The notes under the pieces were generated by a model. That model was not told the origin of the DNA. It ran no database searches and saw only the letters and a list, made by a program, of their open reading frames with translations. Shown piece after piece: positions 36,249 to 45,503 of a stretch of 64,000 bases of DNA. Every line of letters begins with the position of its first letter. The first letter of the stretch is position 1. The stretch is from Ophioderma brevispina (taxonomy: Eukaryota > Echinodermata > Ophiuroidea > Amphilepidida > Ophiodermatidae): assembly GCA_023653785.1 (NCBI GenBank), contig JAMKCH010049163.1:1-64000 (forward strand), in the 5' to 3' direction. The position numbers and the translations under genes are program-made.

Positions 36249-36390
36249 GTTGTGGAGAATCAGTATTCTCTCTTCTTGGATGTCAAATGAATGGCGGCAT
36301 TTTGAATGCCAGTGAAGCTGATAATTGGCATTACAATATGCATGTGGGCGGGAAATGTGAAGAGAAATCATCTCCAAGGACAAGCTAAAG
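36249..36390 (+). CDS. METTL16: METTL16 exon with SAM-binding motif I (one net frameshift)
   Basis: The acceptor is CTCCAGCAG at 36248 and the donor is AAAG|GTAGGT at 36390. Joined to the G ending the previous exon, it reads Gly-Cys-Gly-Glu-Ser, the SAM-binding glycine motif (GTGAS in human), then VFSLLGCQMNG, matching CIYPLLGATLNG. The 3' half in another frame reads NVKRNHLQGQAK, matching human NVEQNNLSDLIK, and its last base completes a Val codon with the next exon. The length is 142 bp, whereas the two flanking phases require 3n. One net indel therefore lies at about 36323-36355, between the ASEAD and NVKRN segments. Because the phase is correct at both junctions, this is the true exon. 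The break is either sequencing error or a real mutation. Confidence 0.82.
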
Positions 36391-36540
36391 GTAGGTCATT
36401 ACAGATGGGATTCAGGGTAGTGATTCAATGGGTTCAGATTTATATTGAAAAAAAATCCAAGAAAAGCCAAAACTCTGCCCTGTCGATGACATGACAAGTA
36501 TTTCAGAATTGTAATTCTGCGTAAAGAAATGAACTGAAAT

Positions 36541-36873
36541 AATAATAATAATAATAATATATTGGCTTTTATAAAGCGCCATTTCATCAAGATCACAGCG
36601 CTGTTGCCTATTATTATTACGCTGCCGTCAGGAAATCGTCACAATCATTTCGCTTCATCTAGGCCGGCAGCTGGCCAAGCGCACAATCCTATCAGCACTT
36701 AGATTGTAATATTCCCCATAACAGCTACCCGAATATCGCTTGGGTCCACGAGGCAAGTGAGGTAAAGTGCCTTGCCCAAGTGCACAACACATTGGCCGCA
36801 GCGGGGCTCGAACCCACAACCTTTGGATCATGAGCCGGCAGTCTTATCCACTGGACCACATGTGCCTGACTAA
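36541..36873 (-). mobile_element. tRNA-derived SINE
   Basis: On the - strand the 5' head holds a B-box-like GGTTGTGGGTTCGAGCCCC (about 36808-36826) after a tRNA-like GTGGTCCAGTGGATAAGACTGCCGGCTC, then TGTGCACTTGGGCAAGGCAC. The 3' end is GCGCTTTATAAAAGCC and a (TTA)n tail at 36541-36560. It starts 151 bp downstream of a METTL16 exon. Confidence 0.85.
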
Positions 36874-37021
36874 CTATTGTCTATTGTACAAAGCGGCAGC
36901 AGCAACAGCATTAGCTGATTGTCAAACCAGTAATGGCACCTTTCTATGTATCTCTGTAATGGAGATTTGTCTTCTGCACATCCCACAATCTCAGTCATAA
37001 TTGTTGGGGCACTTTGCCTCA

Positions 37022-37404
37022 TTAAAGGCACTATCAGTGATTTGCCAAATCAGAAAATTGAAAAAAATAATCAAAAACCAGATTTTTGCATGTCTGTAAT
37101 AAGTATAGCTATCCTAACATAACCTGCAAGTTATAAGGCTGAAAGCAACCTCTTAAAGACAAAATTGTATATTTTAGTCATTAGTGTCCGTACGGACACT
37201 TGCAACAACACATAATTATGGACACTTTTAACAACACATAATTGAATTGAGATTCATATCTTTAAACAAGCCTGTTTTTTGTTATTTTGCATTTGAAAAA
37301 AAATAACTTATGCAAATTCTACAGACTTATCCTTCACTTTTAGACTACTACTCCTGCAAATTTTGAATATTTTGACTGGTATGGGTGGATCACTGATAGT
37401 GCCT
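37022..37404 (+). mobile_element. MITE family B, copy 2 (best ends)
   Basis: TIRs GGCACTATCAGTGAT (left) and ATCACTGATAGTGCC (right), about 380 bp, AT-rich, with the palindrome GTGTCCGTACGGACAC (about 37186-37201). Other copies at 31920, 58553, and split at 54975/57225. Confidence 0.8.
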
Positions 37405-37477
37405 AGATAAATTCACTGTACCCTGGATCAATGTTGGTTATTGGAAGCAAACTCTGTCATATGTATCCCAACATTAA

Positions 37478-38109
37478 GCGTGTTTCTATTGAAGATCCTG
37501 CGTTTTACCGGTAAATCTCTTACCGGGAAAGAGCAAGGAAAAAGTGGATAACGGTCAGTTTCTATTGGGTGCTGTTTACCGGTAAATACTCCCTGGCTGC
37601 TGTCGATCAACTCCACATAAAACTTTGCCGGCAAAAGGTTGTACACTGAGGTCAACGCAAACCATATTTGAAATTTTCAACAAAAATATGGCGGGACAGG
37701 CTGCGATAGTAGGATGTCAATCTGGACATTTTACAGTCAAAATTCAGAGGCAAATGATAGGTTAGATGGGTTAAATGTTTGTGAATGTCAGAGAAGGGTT
37801 CAAAGGTACATGGAGTTGTACAAGCGGCAATAGGCGATGTACGTAAGATCGAGGAGGCACCGCCGAATCCTGGCCCTCTTCTCTCTAGTCTATACGCATC
37901 CACATGTAGGACCTATCGTCGATCATAATCACATGGTATTATCAATTTCCGTTTCCTCTCCTGCATGCGCACTGTCGCGGAACAGAGTGTGTTTCTATTG
38001 GCATTTACCGGTAAGTGACCCCGCTATTTTCCTTCCTCGAGAAGGAAAAATTTGCCGGGTTGATTTTCCGGTCTCTTTTCTGGTAAATGGTCCCCATAGA
38101 AACACACCT
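37478..38109 (+). mobile_element. Candidate inverted-repeat element(s) with ACCGGTAA motifs
   Basis: GTGTTTCTATTG at 37478 and 37988 pairs with CCATAGAAACACAC at 38094-38107. TTTACCGGTAAA-type motifs recur (37502, 37568, 38005). The right 125 bp (37987-38109) form their own inverted-repeat unit. Confidence 0.6.
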
Positions 38110-38381
38110 ATTGATTGGTGGAGATGGGAGAGGGTTTGAAGAAGTAGAGAAATAGACAAACAAAACAATAATTATACTATACTTTTTGAAGGAGAAAATT
38201 TCTTGAATTAAAGGTTTTGAAATTTTCCACTTTCTGCCGTTCTTGTTTGTTGTGATAATTTTGCAGGTGATTGAGGTCCATTTTATAGGGAGAGGAGAGA
38301 GAAGCAAGCATTCAGAGGATGTGGACAAAATCAATGCATGGTTATCAGTCAATCATATCTCATACTAAATATTTATATAAT

Positions 38382-38498
38382 ATTGGATGGCTGAGGTTGA
38401 TAACAGAAAATATCGCCCGAGCCTAGATCAAATATCGGGCGAGTCGAAGATATTTTCTGTTATCATCCGAAAAAAGCCATTCAATATTATTATTATTA
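38382..38498. mobile_element. Short palindromic MITE
   Basis: GATAACAGAAAATATCGCCCGAG is followed 21 bp later by its inverted partner CGGGCGAGTCGAAGATATTTTCTGTTATC. The outer TTGGATGGCT / AGCCATTCAA also pair. About 115 bp. Confidence 0.8.
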
Positions 38499-38769
38499 TG
38501 CAGGAAGAAGCTGACTTGACAAAAATAGTTTTAAAATGGCTTCAAAACTAATAAAAACAGGGTATTTGCTTGACGAGTTGCATGACCGAATGCCCAATAT
38601 TTTTGCGTATTGTGCAGTGTTGGGCGGTACGCGCTAATCGCATTGTGGTATTGCACCACAGATGCATAATAATGATGAATACTTCTTTAGTGCAATTAGG
38701 ATTAAAGGAACTGAAATCACATTGTGCTTATTTATTTAATTCAAGGTCAGATATTACCCTCACTGTCTC

Positions 38770-39020
38770 ATAATAGTCAATCAGAAACAAATGGCTGAAG
38801 CAAGTCATCTCCAAGTTGACTGATTTTAACTATGTGCAATCCCAAGGTCCAACTTGGCCTCCCACAGAAGATCATTTCTCCCGTTCTCTGCAGGTTTATG
38901 GAATGCCCTTCCTGTTCATAGCATCAAACCAGGACTTGCAGAGCTTCAAAAGGGGGGTTAATTGCTATCTTGGTGCCAATCCATCAGCATTACTACTATT
39001 AGATAACTGCTGTTAATGCC
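38770..39020 (+). mobile_element. LINE C-terminal fragment
   Basis: Frames give a F-S-A-G-L-W-N-A-L-P block and a F-K-R-G-V-N block, the end pattern of CR1/Jockey-type RT ORFs. Only about 80 codons, frameshifted. Confidence 0.5.
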
Positions 39021-39458
39021 TTGATTAGCCTTGACATTAAAAAAATTAGACCTTTTCAAATCGAGATTTACCAAACATGATAACCCCGTTAAGCATCCTA
39101 ACGGATTATCATACGCGACTGTTAAACGCAACACTCGCATTTATTTCACCAATGCGCATCACTTGCAAGCACTTGTGAATGTATGTGAGCGTATAGGAAT
39201 GCTCGCATGCATTTTATTTTGTACGGAATATTTTCTATGTTTATTTGAAAAGGTCTATTGTTACTTTTAGCTGTTGAGAGTGCACCATCACTGATATTTA
39301 TATCATCTTGAAGAGTACTATATTATTTGGAATGCCCAGCTTATAGCAAATTGAAATAAGTATACTTTCCCAAATGAACTATAATGTATATAAGACACAA
39401 TGTTATGATAGAAAGTAGTTTAAACCTTGTCTTCACAATGATCCTTTGTTTATTTCAG

Positions 39459-39717
39459 TATTAGCCTCACCACCAGATACCTTAATACAAGGAATCTTCA
39501 AGGTAGTACCTCAACCATTGTATCACTTCACCATGTGCAACCCACCTTTCTTTGGTAACATGCTAGAGGCACAAGGCATCATGTCCCGTACCATGTGTCG
39601 GCCAGAGCCAAAGTCTATCAGCACGGCCAGTGAGGTGGAAATGATCTATGAAGGTGGCGAGGTGGATTTCATTAAACGGATGATAGGAGAAAGCTTGCAA
39701 CTTAGGGAACAAGTTCT
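39459..39717 (+). CDS. METTL16: METTL16 exon with the NPPF catalytic motif
   Basis: The acceptor is TTATTTCAG at 39458 and the donor is CT|GTAAGT after 39717. The exon reads without interruption and contains TMCNPPFFGNMLEAQG. Asn-Pro-Pro-Phe at 39539-39550 is the catalytic tetrapeptide of N6-adenine methyltransferases and corresponds to human MCNPPFFANQLEAKG. Downstream, EMIYEGGEVDFIKRMIGESLQL matches human EIMAEGGELEFVKRIIHDSLQL. The spacing between the conserved TL and MCNPPFF blocks equals the human spacing. The segment between NPPFF and EGGE keeps the usual length (RPEPKSIS in place of RRPPPSSV). The frame is intact, which argues for a functional catalytic core. Confidence 0.94.
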
Positions 39718-39908
39718 GTAAGTTTTTTGATGTCTCATATCCTTGTACAATATAAATGCAGTAATGACTAAAGCTGTAAACACACTGAATTTAGAGGGGT
39801 TCAAAGTGCACAAGCTCAGGTACTCTGCGCGCACTGCACTTATTTACTTAAGGTGATGCTATATTTTGAATTGTATACTTCATTAATAAATTTGAGCTTG
39901 TTAATTGG

Positions 39909-40252
39909 TTAAAGGTGCATGTTCCGATTGTCTTTGGGACCCCCTGATTTCACCGGAAGTAGTATCGATTTTGATATCAGATGAAAGGCCGTATTTTTCT
40001 CATTGTCGTCCTGAAATTTGAGCCCTCAAATCCACTTCATTCCCAAGATATAAACAAAAAACTGCCGTTTTAGTGGTTAACCATCAATATTAGCACAGTA
40101 TTGAATAGGGCTTTGCAACATGCATTATTGCATCTACCATCAAAACTGCAGGTTTGTTTCCCACGGTACTTGATGGGGTATATGTGCAAGTGCCAGGCTC
40201 TCATATCAAGTAGAGAACACAATACACATAAATCGGAACAAGCACCTTTAAA
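39909..40252 (+). mobile_element. Interspersed repeat family A, copy 3 (with TIRs)
   Basis: TTAAAGGTGCATGTTCCGATTG at the left pairs with AAATCGGAACAAGCACCTTTAA at the right. Internal blocks CACCGGAAGTAGT and TTTTGATATCAGATGAAAG are family-specific. The TIRs identify family A as a DNA-transposon-derived MITE. Confidence 0.8.
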
Positions 40253-40398
40253 TGCCGTAAATAGCCAGCTATGAGCCAGTTATTAAGACACGGCCAAGTC
40301 TAAAAAGAATAACTTATTTTCATTCTCAACAAGTCAAGTTTAGTAATCTTTAATCCTGTTTTCCAATCTAACATGAGTAACATTTACTTGTTTATTAG

Positions 40399-40468
40399 AT
40401 GGTATACCTCCATGGTGGGCAAGAAATCCAGTCTGGGACCACTGAAGGAAGAACTCAAGAAATACAAG
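40399..40468 (+). CDS. METTL16: METTL16 short exon with the K-loop (GKKxSLxPLKEEL)
   Basis: The acceptor is TTTATTAG at 40398 and the donor is AAG|GTAATT at 40468. The first base completes a Leu codon, and the exon then reads WYTSMVGKKSSLGPLKEELK, matching human WYSCMLGKKCSLAPLKEELR. In human METTL16 this loop contributes to SAM and RNA binding control. The exon is open and ends in phase 0. The same frame stays open past the donor for about 190 codons into a LINE 3' fragment, so unspliced transcript would encode a chimera. The intron's start is thus directly adjacent to transposon DNA. Confidence 0.93.
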
Positions 40469-41050
40469 GTAATTCAGGTGTCCTTGAATAAGTTTCTCGT
40501 CATATGTAATTCACTGTGGAAATTAGCATGGAGTGCCTTCTGGAAGCTAGAACGTCTGTGGAAAAGCCCCCAATTATCCATCTCTGCAACAGTCAAGTTA
40601 TTCAACACTACCTGTGTGACCATCCTACTCTATGGCTGTGAATCATGGGTGCTATCACAAGACATGGAAAGCAAAATCAACACATTTGCTACCTCTTGCT
40701 ATAGGATTATGCTGGACATAAAACGGAAAGACCGTGTCTCAAACACCATCTTATATTCAATGACTAACACTGATGAGCCTCTTATCCACCTTGTAAGACA
40801 TCGCCAGCTGAGTTTCCTTGGACACATCCTTCGTCTGCCAGAAGAAGAGCCTGCTAGAAGATACGCTCTCTACATACCACCTCATGGCAAAAGGAGACCT
40901 GGACATCCACGCACCTCTTATTTAGCCTACATCCAACGTGTGCTAGGGTATGATAAAGGCACGATACAAGCTGAGCAGATAGCCGCACTTGCCAAAGATA
41001 GATGTGCATGGAGAAATCTTGTAATCGCCTGCTCCGCAGCCGAAGGATGA
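40469..41050 (+). mobile_element. LINE 3' fragment with an intact C-terminal RT frame, adjoining a METTL16 donor site
   Basis: The frame reads AWSAFWKLERLWKSPQLSIS, then LFNTTCVTILLYGCESWVLS, a middle part with CYRIMLDIKRKDRVSN, and QLSFLGHILRLPEEEPARRY, ending at a stop at 41048-41050. These are typical C-terminal blocks of non-LTR RT ORFs (LLYGCESW; FLGHILRLP; GKRRPGHPRTSY). It is 5'-truncated, and homology begins within about 40-70 bp of the METTL16 exon end at 40468. Its frame is the same as that of the exon. Confidence 0.82.
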
Positions 41051-41280
41051 TGATGTGGCATATAGGCCACCATGTGGTAATTTATGTTGTTTGTGCACAT
41101 TTAGGGGAAAAAAAACAAAAGATCAGTGAAATCCTACAAAAGTAACTAGTTTTGTTAGAAGGCTCTCCTCCCTCCCAAAAAACCAGAAGTGACACAAAAT
41201 AACATGTTGTTTTTAAGAAGAATAGAACTATCATAATCAGCAGTTTTGTGCCTCTCCCTCTTTCACAAAACCAATTAATG

Positions 41281-41590
41281 TTTAAAGGTGCTTCTTATGA
41301 TTTAAGTGTAGCACATTTTTTACTTTGCATGAGAATATGGCCCTTGCATACACCACCACTAAATTTCTTGGGAAACAAACTTGCGGTTTTGATGGCAGAA
41401 ACAACTGTGCATATTGCAACGCCATATTCACTACTGTGATATATTGATGGTTAACCCTTAAAATGGCAATGGATTTGGAAGCTAAAATTTTAGGATGACA
41501 ATGATAAAAATATGGTATTTTACCTGATATAAATATTGAAATTACTTCTGGATAAGACGGGGGTCCCAAAGACGATGGGATCCTTTAAAG
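41281..41590 (-). mobile_element. Interspersed repeat family A, copy 4
   Basis: TTTAAAGGTGCTTCTTATGATT at the left end and GATGGGATCCTTTAAAGG at the right. Internal blocks ACTTCTGGATAAGACGGGG and ATGGTTAACC mirror copy 3 in reverse. Confidence 0.75.
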
Positions 41591-41618
41591 GACTAGTTTG
41601 ATCTTATGTTTTATTGTC

Positions 41619-43072
41619 CCCGCCGAACGAGTTCGGAACGGGGACTATGATATGAGCAGCGTCCGTCCGTTCGTCCATCCGTTCGTCCGTCCGTCCGTTC
41701 GTCCGTCCGTGATAAAAATGTTAACCCATATTGTACACGATTTATCTGGAGTTCCGTAAGGGCGACATGCAACTTGGTGGACAGAAGCGGGTTGATGAGT
41801 TATTGACCTGGTTAGATTTTTGGCGTAAAATATTCTAATTAAGTATCTAATTTGCATAATTTATGAAAAATGTTCCTGCAAGGCCTTTGTACAAGTTTTC
41901 TGAATCTGTAAGGCTATAATGATGTAACTTGTGGTGGAAGGAGCGGGCTGAAGATCTCAACCTGATTAGCTTTTTGGCGTATTTCGGGCAAATTATTATG
42001 GCAAATGAGCTAATTAATATGCAAAACAGCGTCTTGTATTTTTTCAAACGGTGGCATCGGCATACTCAATTCCCTGCATGAAAGAATCTCATGGGGCACA
42101 TCTTTTTTGGCATATAAAGTATTGATATATGCGGCGTAGTATGCAAATGAGCTAATGAAATATGCATAATTGCTGTATTCTGAAACGGTACATCGGATAT
42201 GCAAATTCCTTTGCTACATGATACTACTATGCATGGGGGATTTGCATATTACAGTATGTGATATATGCAAGCGTATGTATGCCAATGAGCTAATTAAATA
42301 TCATAATTGCTGTATCTCTGAAACGGTCCATCAGATATGCCATTCCTTTGCTACAGAGACCTACGTGCCATGGGGGATTTGCACTATTAAGTATGTGAAT
42401 ATAGCCGCGTATGTATGCCAATGAGCGAATTAAATATCATAATTGCTGTAAATCCTCTGAAACTGTAAACTTCGGATATGCAAATTCCTTCGCGACATGG
42501 AGACCTGACTTTGCCATAGGAGGAGGGGTTGGGGGTGTTGCAGGGTTGTTGGGTAAGGGGGTTGGATTTGAATGGATGTTGGGGAGAGCGGTGGGGTGTT
42601 GTAGGGTGTTGGGGATGTTGGGTTGCGTGTTGTTGGGAGGGGTATGGGTTGCACTGTTGTTGAGAGGGGATTGCATGTTTTCGTTGGAGGGGTGTTGTGG
42701 GAGGGGGTTTGGTGTTCGTGGTGTTGGGGAGGGGGTAAGGTTTGCAGTGTTGGGAAGGGGAGTGGCGTGGCGTGTTTGGGAAGGGAGGCGCGTTAAGGGG
42801 GTATTGGGTTTAAGGAGGGGTTGGTTGTGCAGGGGTGGGGTGTTGCAGAGTGGGTGGGGAGGGGGGGTTTGGGGATAGGGGTGGGGTGTTGCGGGTGTTG
42901 GGAAGTTGTGGGCTGTTGGATAAGGGGGTGGTGTTGCGGGTGTTGGGGAGGGGGGCGGGGTTTTGGCGATGTTGGGGAGGGGTGGGGTTTTTGCGTGGTA
43001 TTGGGAGGGTTGGGGTGTTGTAGTGTGCATTTATCTCATGTTAGTGATTGCGACTTTCGGCGGGGACAAATT
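41619..43072 (+). mobile_element. Repeat family C, copy 2: inverted-repeat element with internal tandem units and a G-rich tract
   Basis: Bounded by GTCCCCGCCGAACGAGTTCG (left) and GCGACTTTCGGCGGGGAC (right), an inverted terminal pair. Inside are (CCGT)n-like repeats (41660-41710), then several units with GCAAATGAGCTAATTAATATG, CTGAAACGGTACATCGGATATGCAAATTCCTT and CATG. A G-rich minisatellite occupies 42520-43020. No coding capacity. It lies in the METTL16 intron after exon 40399-40468. Confidence 0.8.
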
Positions 43073-43582
43073 TTGAAAACGCATCACATAAATACGAGTT
43101 CGCATTGTTTCCTTTGAAAGGGTGCATAAATATTTCAATTTATTGACTTATACTTATTCAAATGCCTTGGCCCTATTGAATATTTTACAGAACAGCGTTG
43201 TTCATTCGATGATATGGGCAGACCGAATAACTAGCTTCCTTGATGTGATCAATAATTTTGTTTGTAAGTGTATGTCCTTATATGATATTCAAGACAGGAC
43301 TGCATTGAATTGTTGTCAATTGTTACCAATTTCTGTTGGTCTGTTTTTGTGATGGTCTTGGTCTTTCAAATGGCTAAATCTGTGGTTTTAAAGGTGGTAA
43401 GTAGTTTAACACCACCTGAAGTTTGTTTAGTAACTTCAATTACCACTTAATAATTGCAAATTGCTTAGAACTTGTTTTACAAACTATTAGAGCAGGTGAG
43501 GCCAGATGAATGGTGGTCTAATACAATTAAAATGGCAAACATTTGCCTATACTGAAACGGCACCAACGCATGTCATACTTAG

Positions 43583-43708
43583 CCCATGATATACTTCCAG
43601 TCCGCAGCGAGCGATTTGATGTGCAATACAGTATTTTTGGCCCAAAATCAAGTGTTTACGCATGCTCACGAGCAGAAATCACTCGCTGCGACTGGAGTAT
43701 ATCATGGC
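43583..43708. mobile_element. Small palindromic MITE (~125 bp)
   Basis: CCCATGATATACTTCCAGTCCGCAGCGAG at the left pairs with CTCGCTGCGACTGGAGTATATCATGG at the right, about 30-bp arms. It is inserted in or next to a degenerate copy of MITE family E (43732-43930). Confidence 0.8.
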
Positions 43709-43731
43709 TTGGGATAAAAGTGTCAAGAAGA

Positions 43732-43930
43732 AGCTAAGAACCACAAGACATTTTTCATGATCATGCATGCTAAAATTTCCCTAAGTACTAACCTTTAGGG
43801 GCAAAATTTGTACAAAGTCAGGGTGTTTTATTGTTTAAGATAAGATTTGGGTGGGATCACATGACCCCTATTTATGTTAAATGTCCCCAACTGGTTTCAT
43901 TTGGGATTGACTTAAATCACCCCACCTCCG
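43732..43930 (+). repeat. MITE family E, partial copy
   Basis: ACCACAAGACATTTTTCATGATCAT, CCCTAAGTACTAA and GGGATCACATGACCC match copies at 44965 and 62606. Confidence 0.65.
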
Positions 43931-44152
43931 CTGTAGACCGCTACAGGCCCTAGGTGTGGGGATGGAGTGCTGCTTTTTGGAAAATCCCCACAGATGGTGC
44001 TACACTGTGCTTCCTGGTAGGATGCATATTTCTAACACAATGTCAATGATTGGGAACATCTTTGTACATTCAATTGTTCCCCTATGTTGTTTAATTGCCT
44101 TCATAATTTTATAAACCTGCTGATGTCTTAATTTCACTTTCTTTCCTTACAG

Positions 44153-44248
44153 ATAAGAAATACCTACGACTACTGCTGTAATTCTGTCAAGGGCGAACCA
44201 TGCGCTGGGGAGATAGCCTGGACATTTCACGATGACATTGATGTCCCA
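44153..44248 (+). CDS. METTL16: METTL16 exon with the FCQGRTMRW block (frameshifted)
   Basis: The acceptor is CTTTCCTTACAG at 44152 and the donor is CCA|GTAAGT at 44248. Conserved METTL16 blocks appear in sequence but not in one frame: NTYDYC, then FCQGRTMRWG in a second frame (human EFCQGRTMRWA), then IAWTFHDDIDVP (human LAWSFYDDVTVP) back in the first frame. At least two small indels, near 44175-44182 and 44208-44214, are therefore needed to explain it. The conserved content, splice sites and phase identify the exon. The broken frame is shared with neighbouring 3' exons and could be assembly error or decay. Confidence 0.82.
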
Positions 44249-44964
44249 GTAAGTGCTTTAGAATGCCAGACGATCAATTCTTTGGGCATTTTGTGGGCAA
44301 ATGTGAAATGAAAATGATGATAAATGTTTTCATTTGGAGCTCTTTGTCTCATCTTGTGTGATTGTTATACCCTTGTTTGTTTTACGTGTTTTAATGTATT
44401 TGGTTTATAAGCTAACTTTTTCTCTCTCGGTGGGTCGACAGCTGGGCCTTTTTTTGGCCTCTTGGTCTCCTCCTCCACAATCATTACTGTGTGAATGTAT
44501 GTATGTCAGTATGTATGTATTCTGAAATAAGTTTTGATTGACTGAATTGCATGTTTCACATATAAGTAAGCGCCATCTCATATGGCTCTAACAACCTGCC
44601 TATTGAGGTAAGAAACTCTTAAAGGCAGAGCTTAAAGGTGGTTACATAAGTGTCATGTCATTTGCCGGCTCAAGGCAGCAGCTAACTTTGTTTCTTGCAG
44701 GATTGAGCTCTCATAGTCACAGGCTAAAATCGCTTTCTAACTCACGGTCAATCAGGAGCACTCTGCTCCACATTTGACTTCAAGTCACTCAACTTGGCAA
44801 AGCGGCAGCCTGATCGGCAGGTACTCGATTTTTTTTTTGGTCTTGATGCTTTGTGTTTGGGTCACCACTAGCGATTCTGAAATGATTGCGTAGTATGTAC
44901 ATTTCTAAATCAAGTGGCAAAGCTGCCTATCTGCAGACACTATGTAATCACCTTAAGCATACCC

Positions 44965-45256
44965 CAAAGGGTGTTTTGAATCAATCCCATGATGCATAGC
45001 AATGCACCTATACCGTAATGTACTAAACCATTCATACTTAGGGCTAAAAAGTGTTCCAAAGTTTCAGACCACAAGATATTTCATAATCATGCTAAAAATT
45101 CCCTAAGTACTAAGCTTTGTGGGCTAAAAAGAGCATTAAAGTCAGGGTTTTTATGTGTTAAGAATAGGATTTTTTGTGGGATCACATGACCCTATTGAGG
45201 TGATGTGAAATTTCCCAAATCCGGTGCATTGTGGGATTGACTCAAAACACCCTCTG
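44965..45256 (+). mobile_element. MITE family E, full copy with target-site duplication
   Basis: The left end CAAAGGGTGTTTTGAATCAATCCCA pairs with the right end TGGGATTGACTCAAAACACCCTCTG. It is flanked by AGCATACCC at 44956-44964 and 45257-45265, a perfect 9-nt (at least 8-bp) duplication. No ORF. It ends 46 bp before the METTL16 exon at 45303. An 8-9-bp duplication would fit hAT, Merlin or Mutator-type elements. I cannot choose between them. Confidence 0.82.
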
Positions 45257-45302
45257 AGCATACCCTGTCAATCAAAGCATATGTTAATCATTGTCTTTGC
45301 AG

Positions 45303-45480
45303 CTAACCAATAAAATAAGAAAAGAAGTATCGTCCCTCCCTTGGTCATTACAGTACCTGATTCATATGTAGATAAAGCATTGCAGGCAATAAAATCTGGC
45401 ACATCATCCAGTGCTAAGAGCCATAAGGAGAAGATCCAGGCAGTGGCAGAGGAACTAAACAGATCCTAGATGACCTACAG
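45303..45480 (+). CDS. METTL16: METTL16 exon, first part of the VCR region (frameshifted)
   Basis: The acceptor is TTGTCTTTGCAG at 45302 and the donor is ACAG|GTACAC at 45480. One frame reads NKKRSIVPPLVITVPDSYVD and continues through KSHKEKIQAVAEELN, matching the order of human KPITFVVLASVMKEL...TTWIEKILTDLK, the start of the vertebrate-conserved region that folds as a KA-1-like RNA-binding domain. After EELN the next frame gives ILDDLQ, so one base appears missing at about 45458-45464. An in-frame stop near the 5' end (45309) suggests a second indel there. The right end of a MITE with target-site duplications lies only 46 bp upstream, close to the branch-point region. Confidence 0.78.
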
Positions 45481-45503
45481 GTACACAAAAACCAATTCTT
45501 CAT

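Noticed and set aside
41619..42480. Regularly spaced repeats that could be taken for a CRISPR array
   Set aside because: Units are ~110 bp, diverged along their whole length, lack unique spacers, and the genome is eukaryotic.
42437..43030. 197-codon proline-rich ORF on the - strand
   Set aside because: Translation of the G-rich minisatellite of repeat family C. The composition is wholly explained by the tandem motif.
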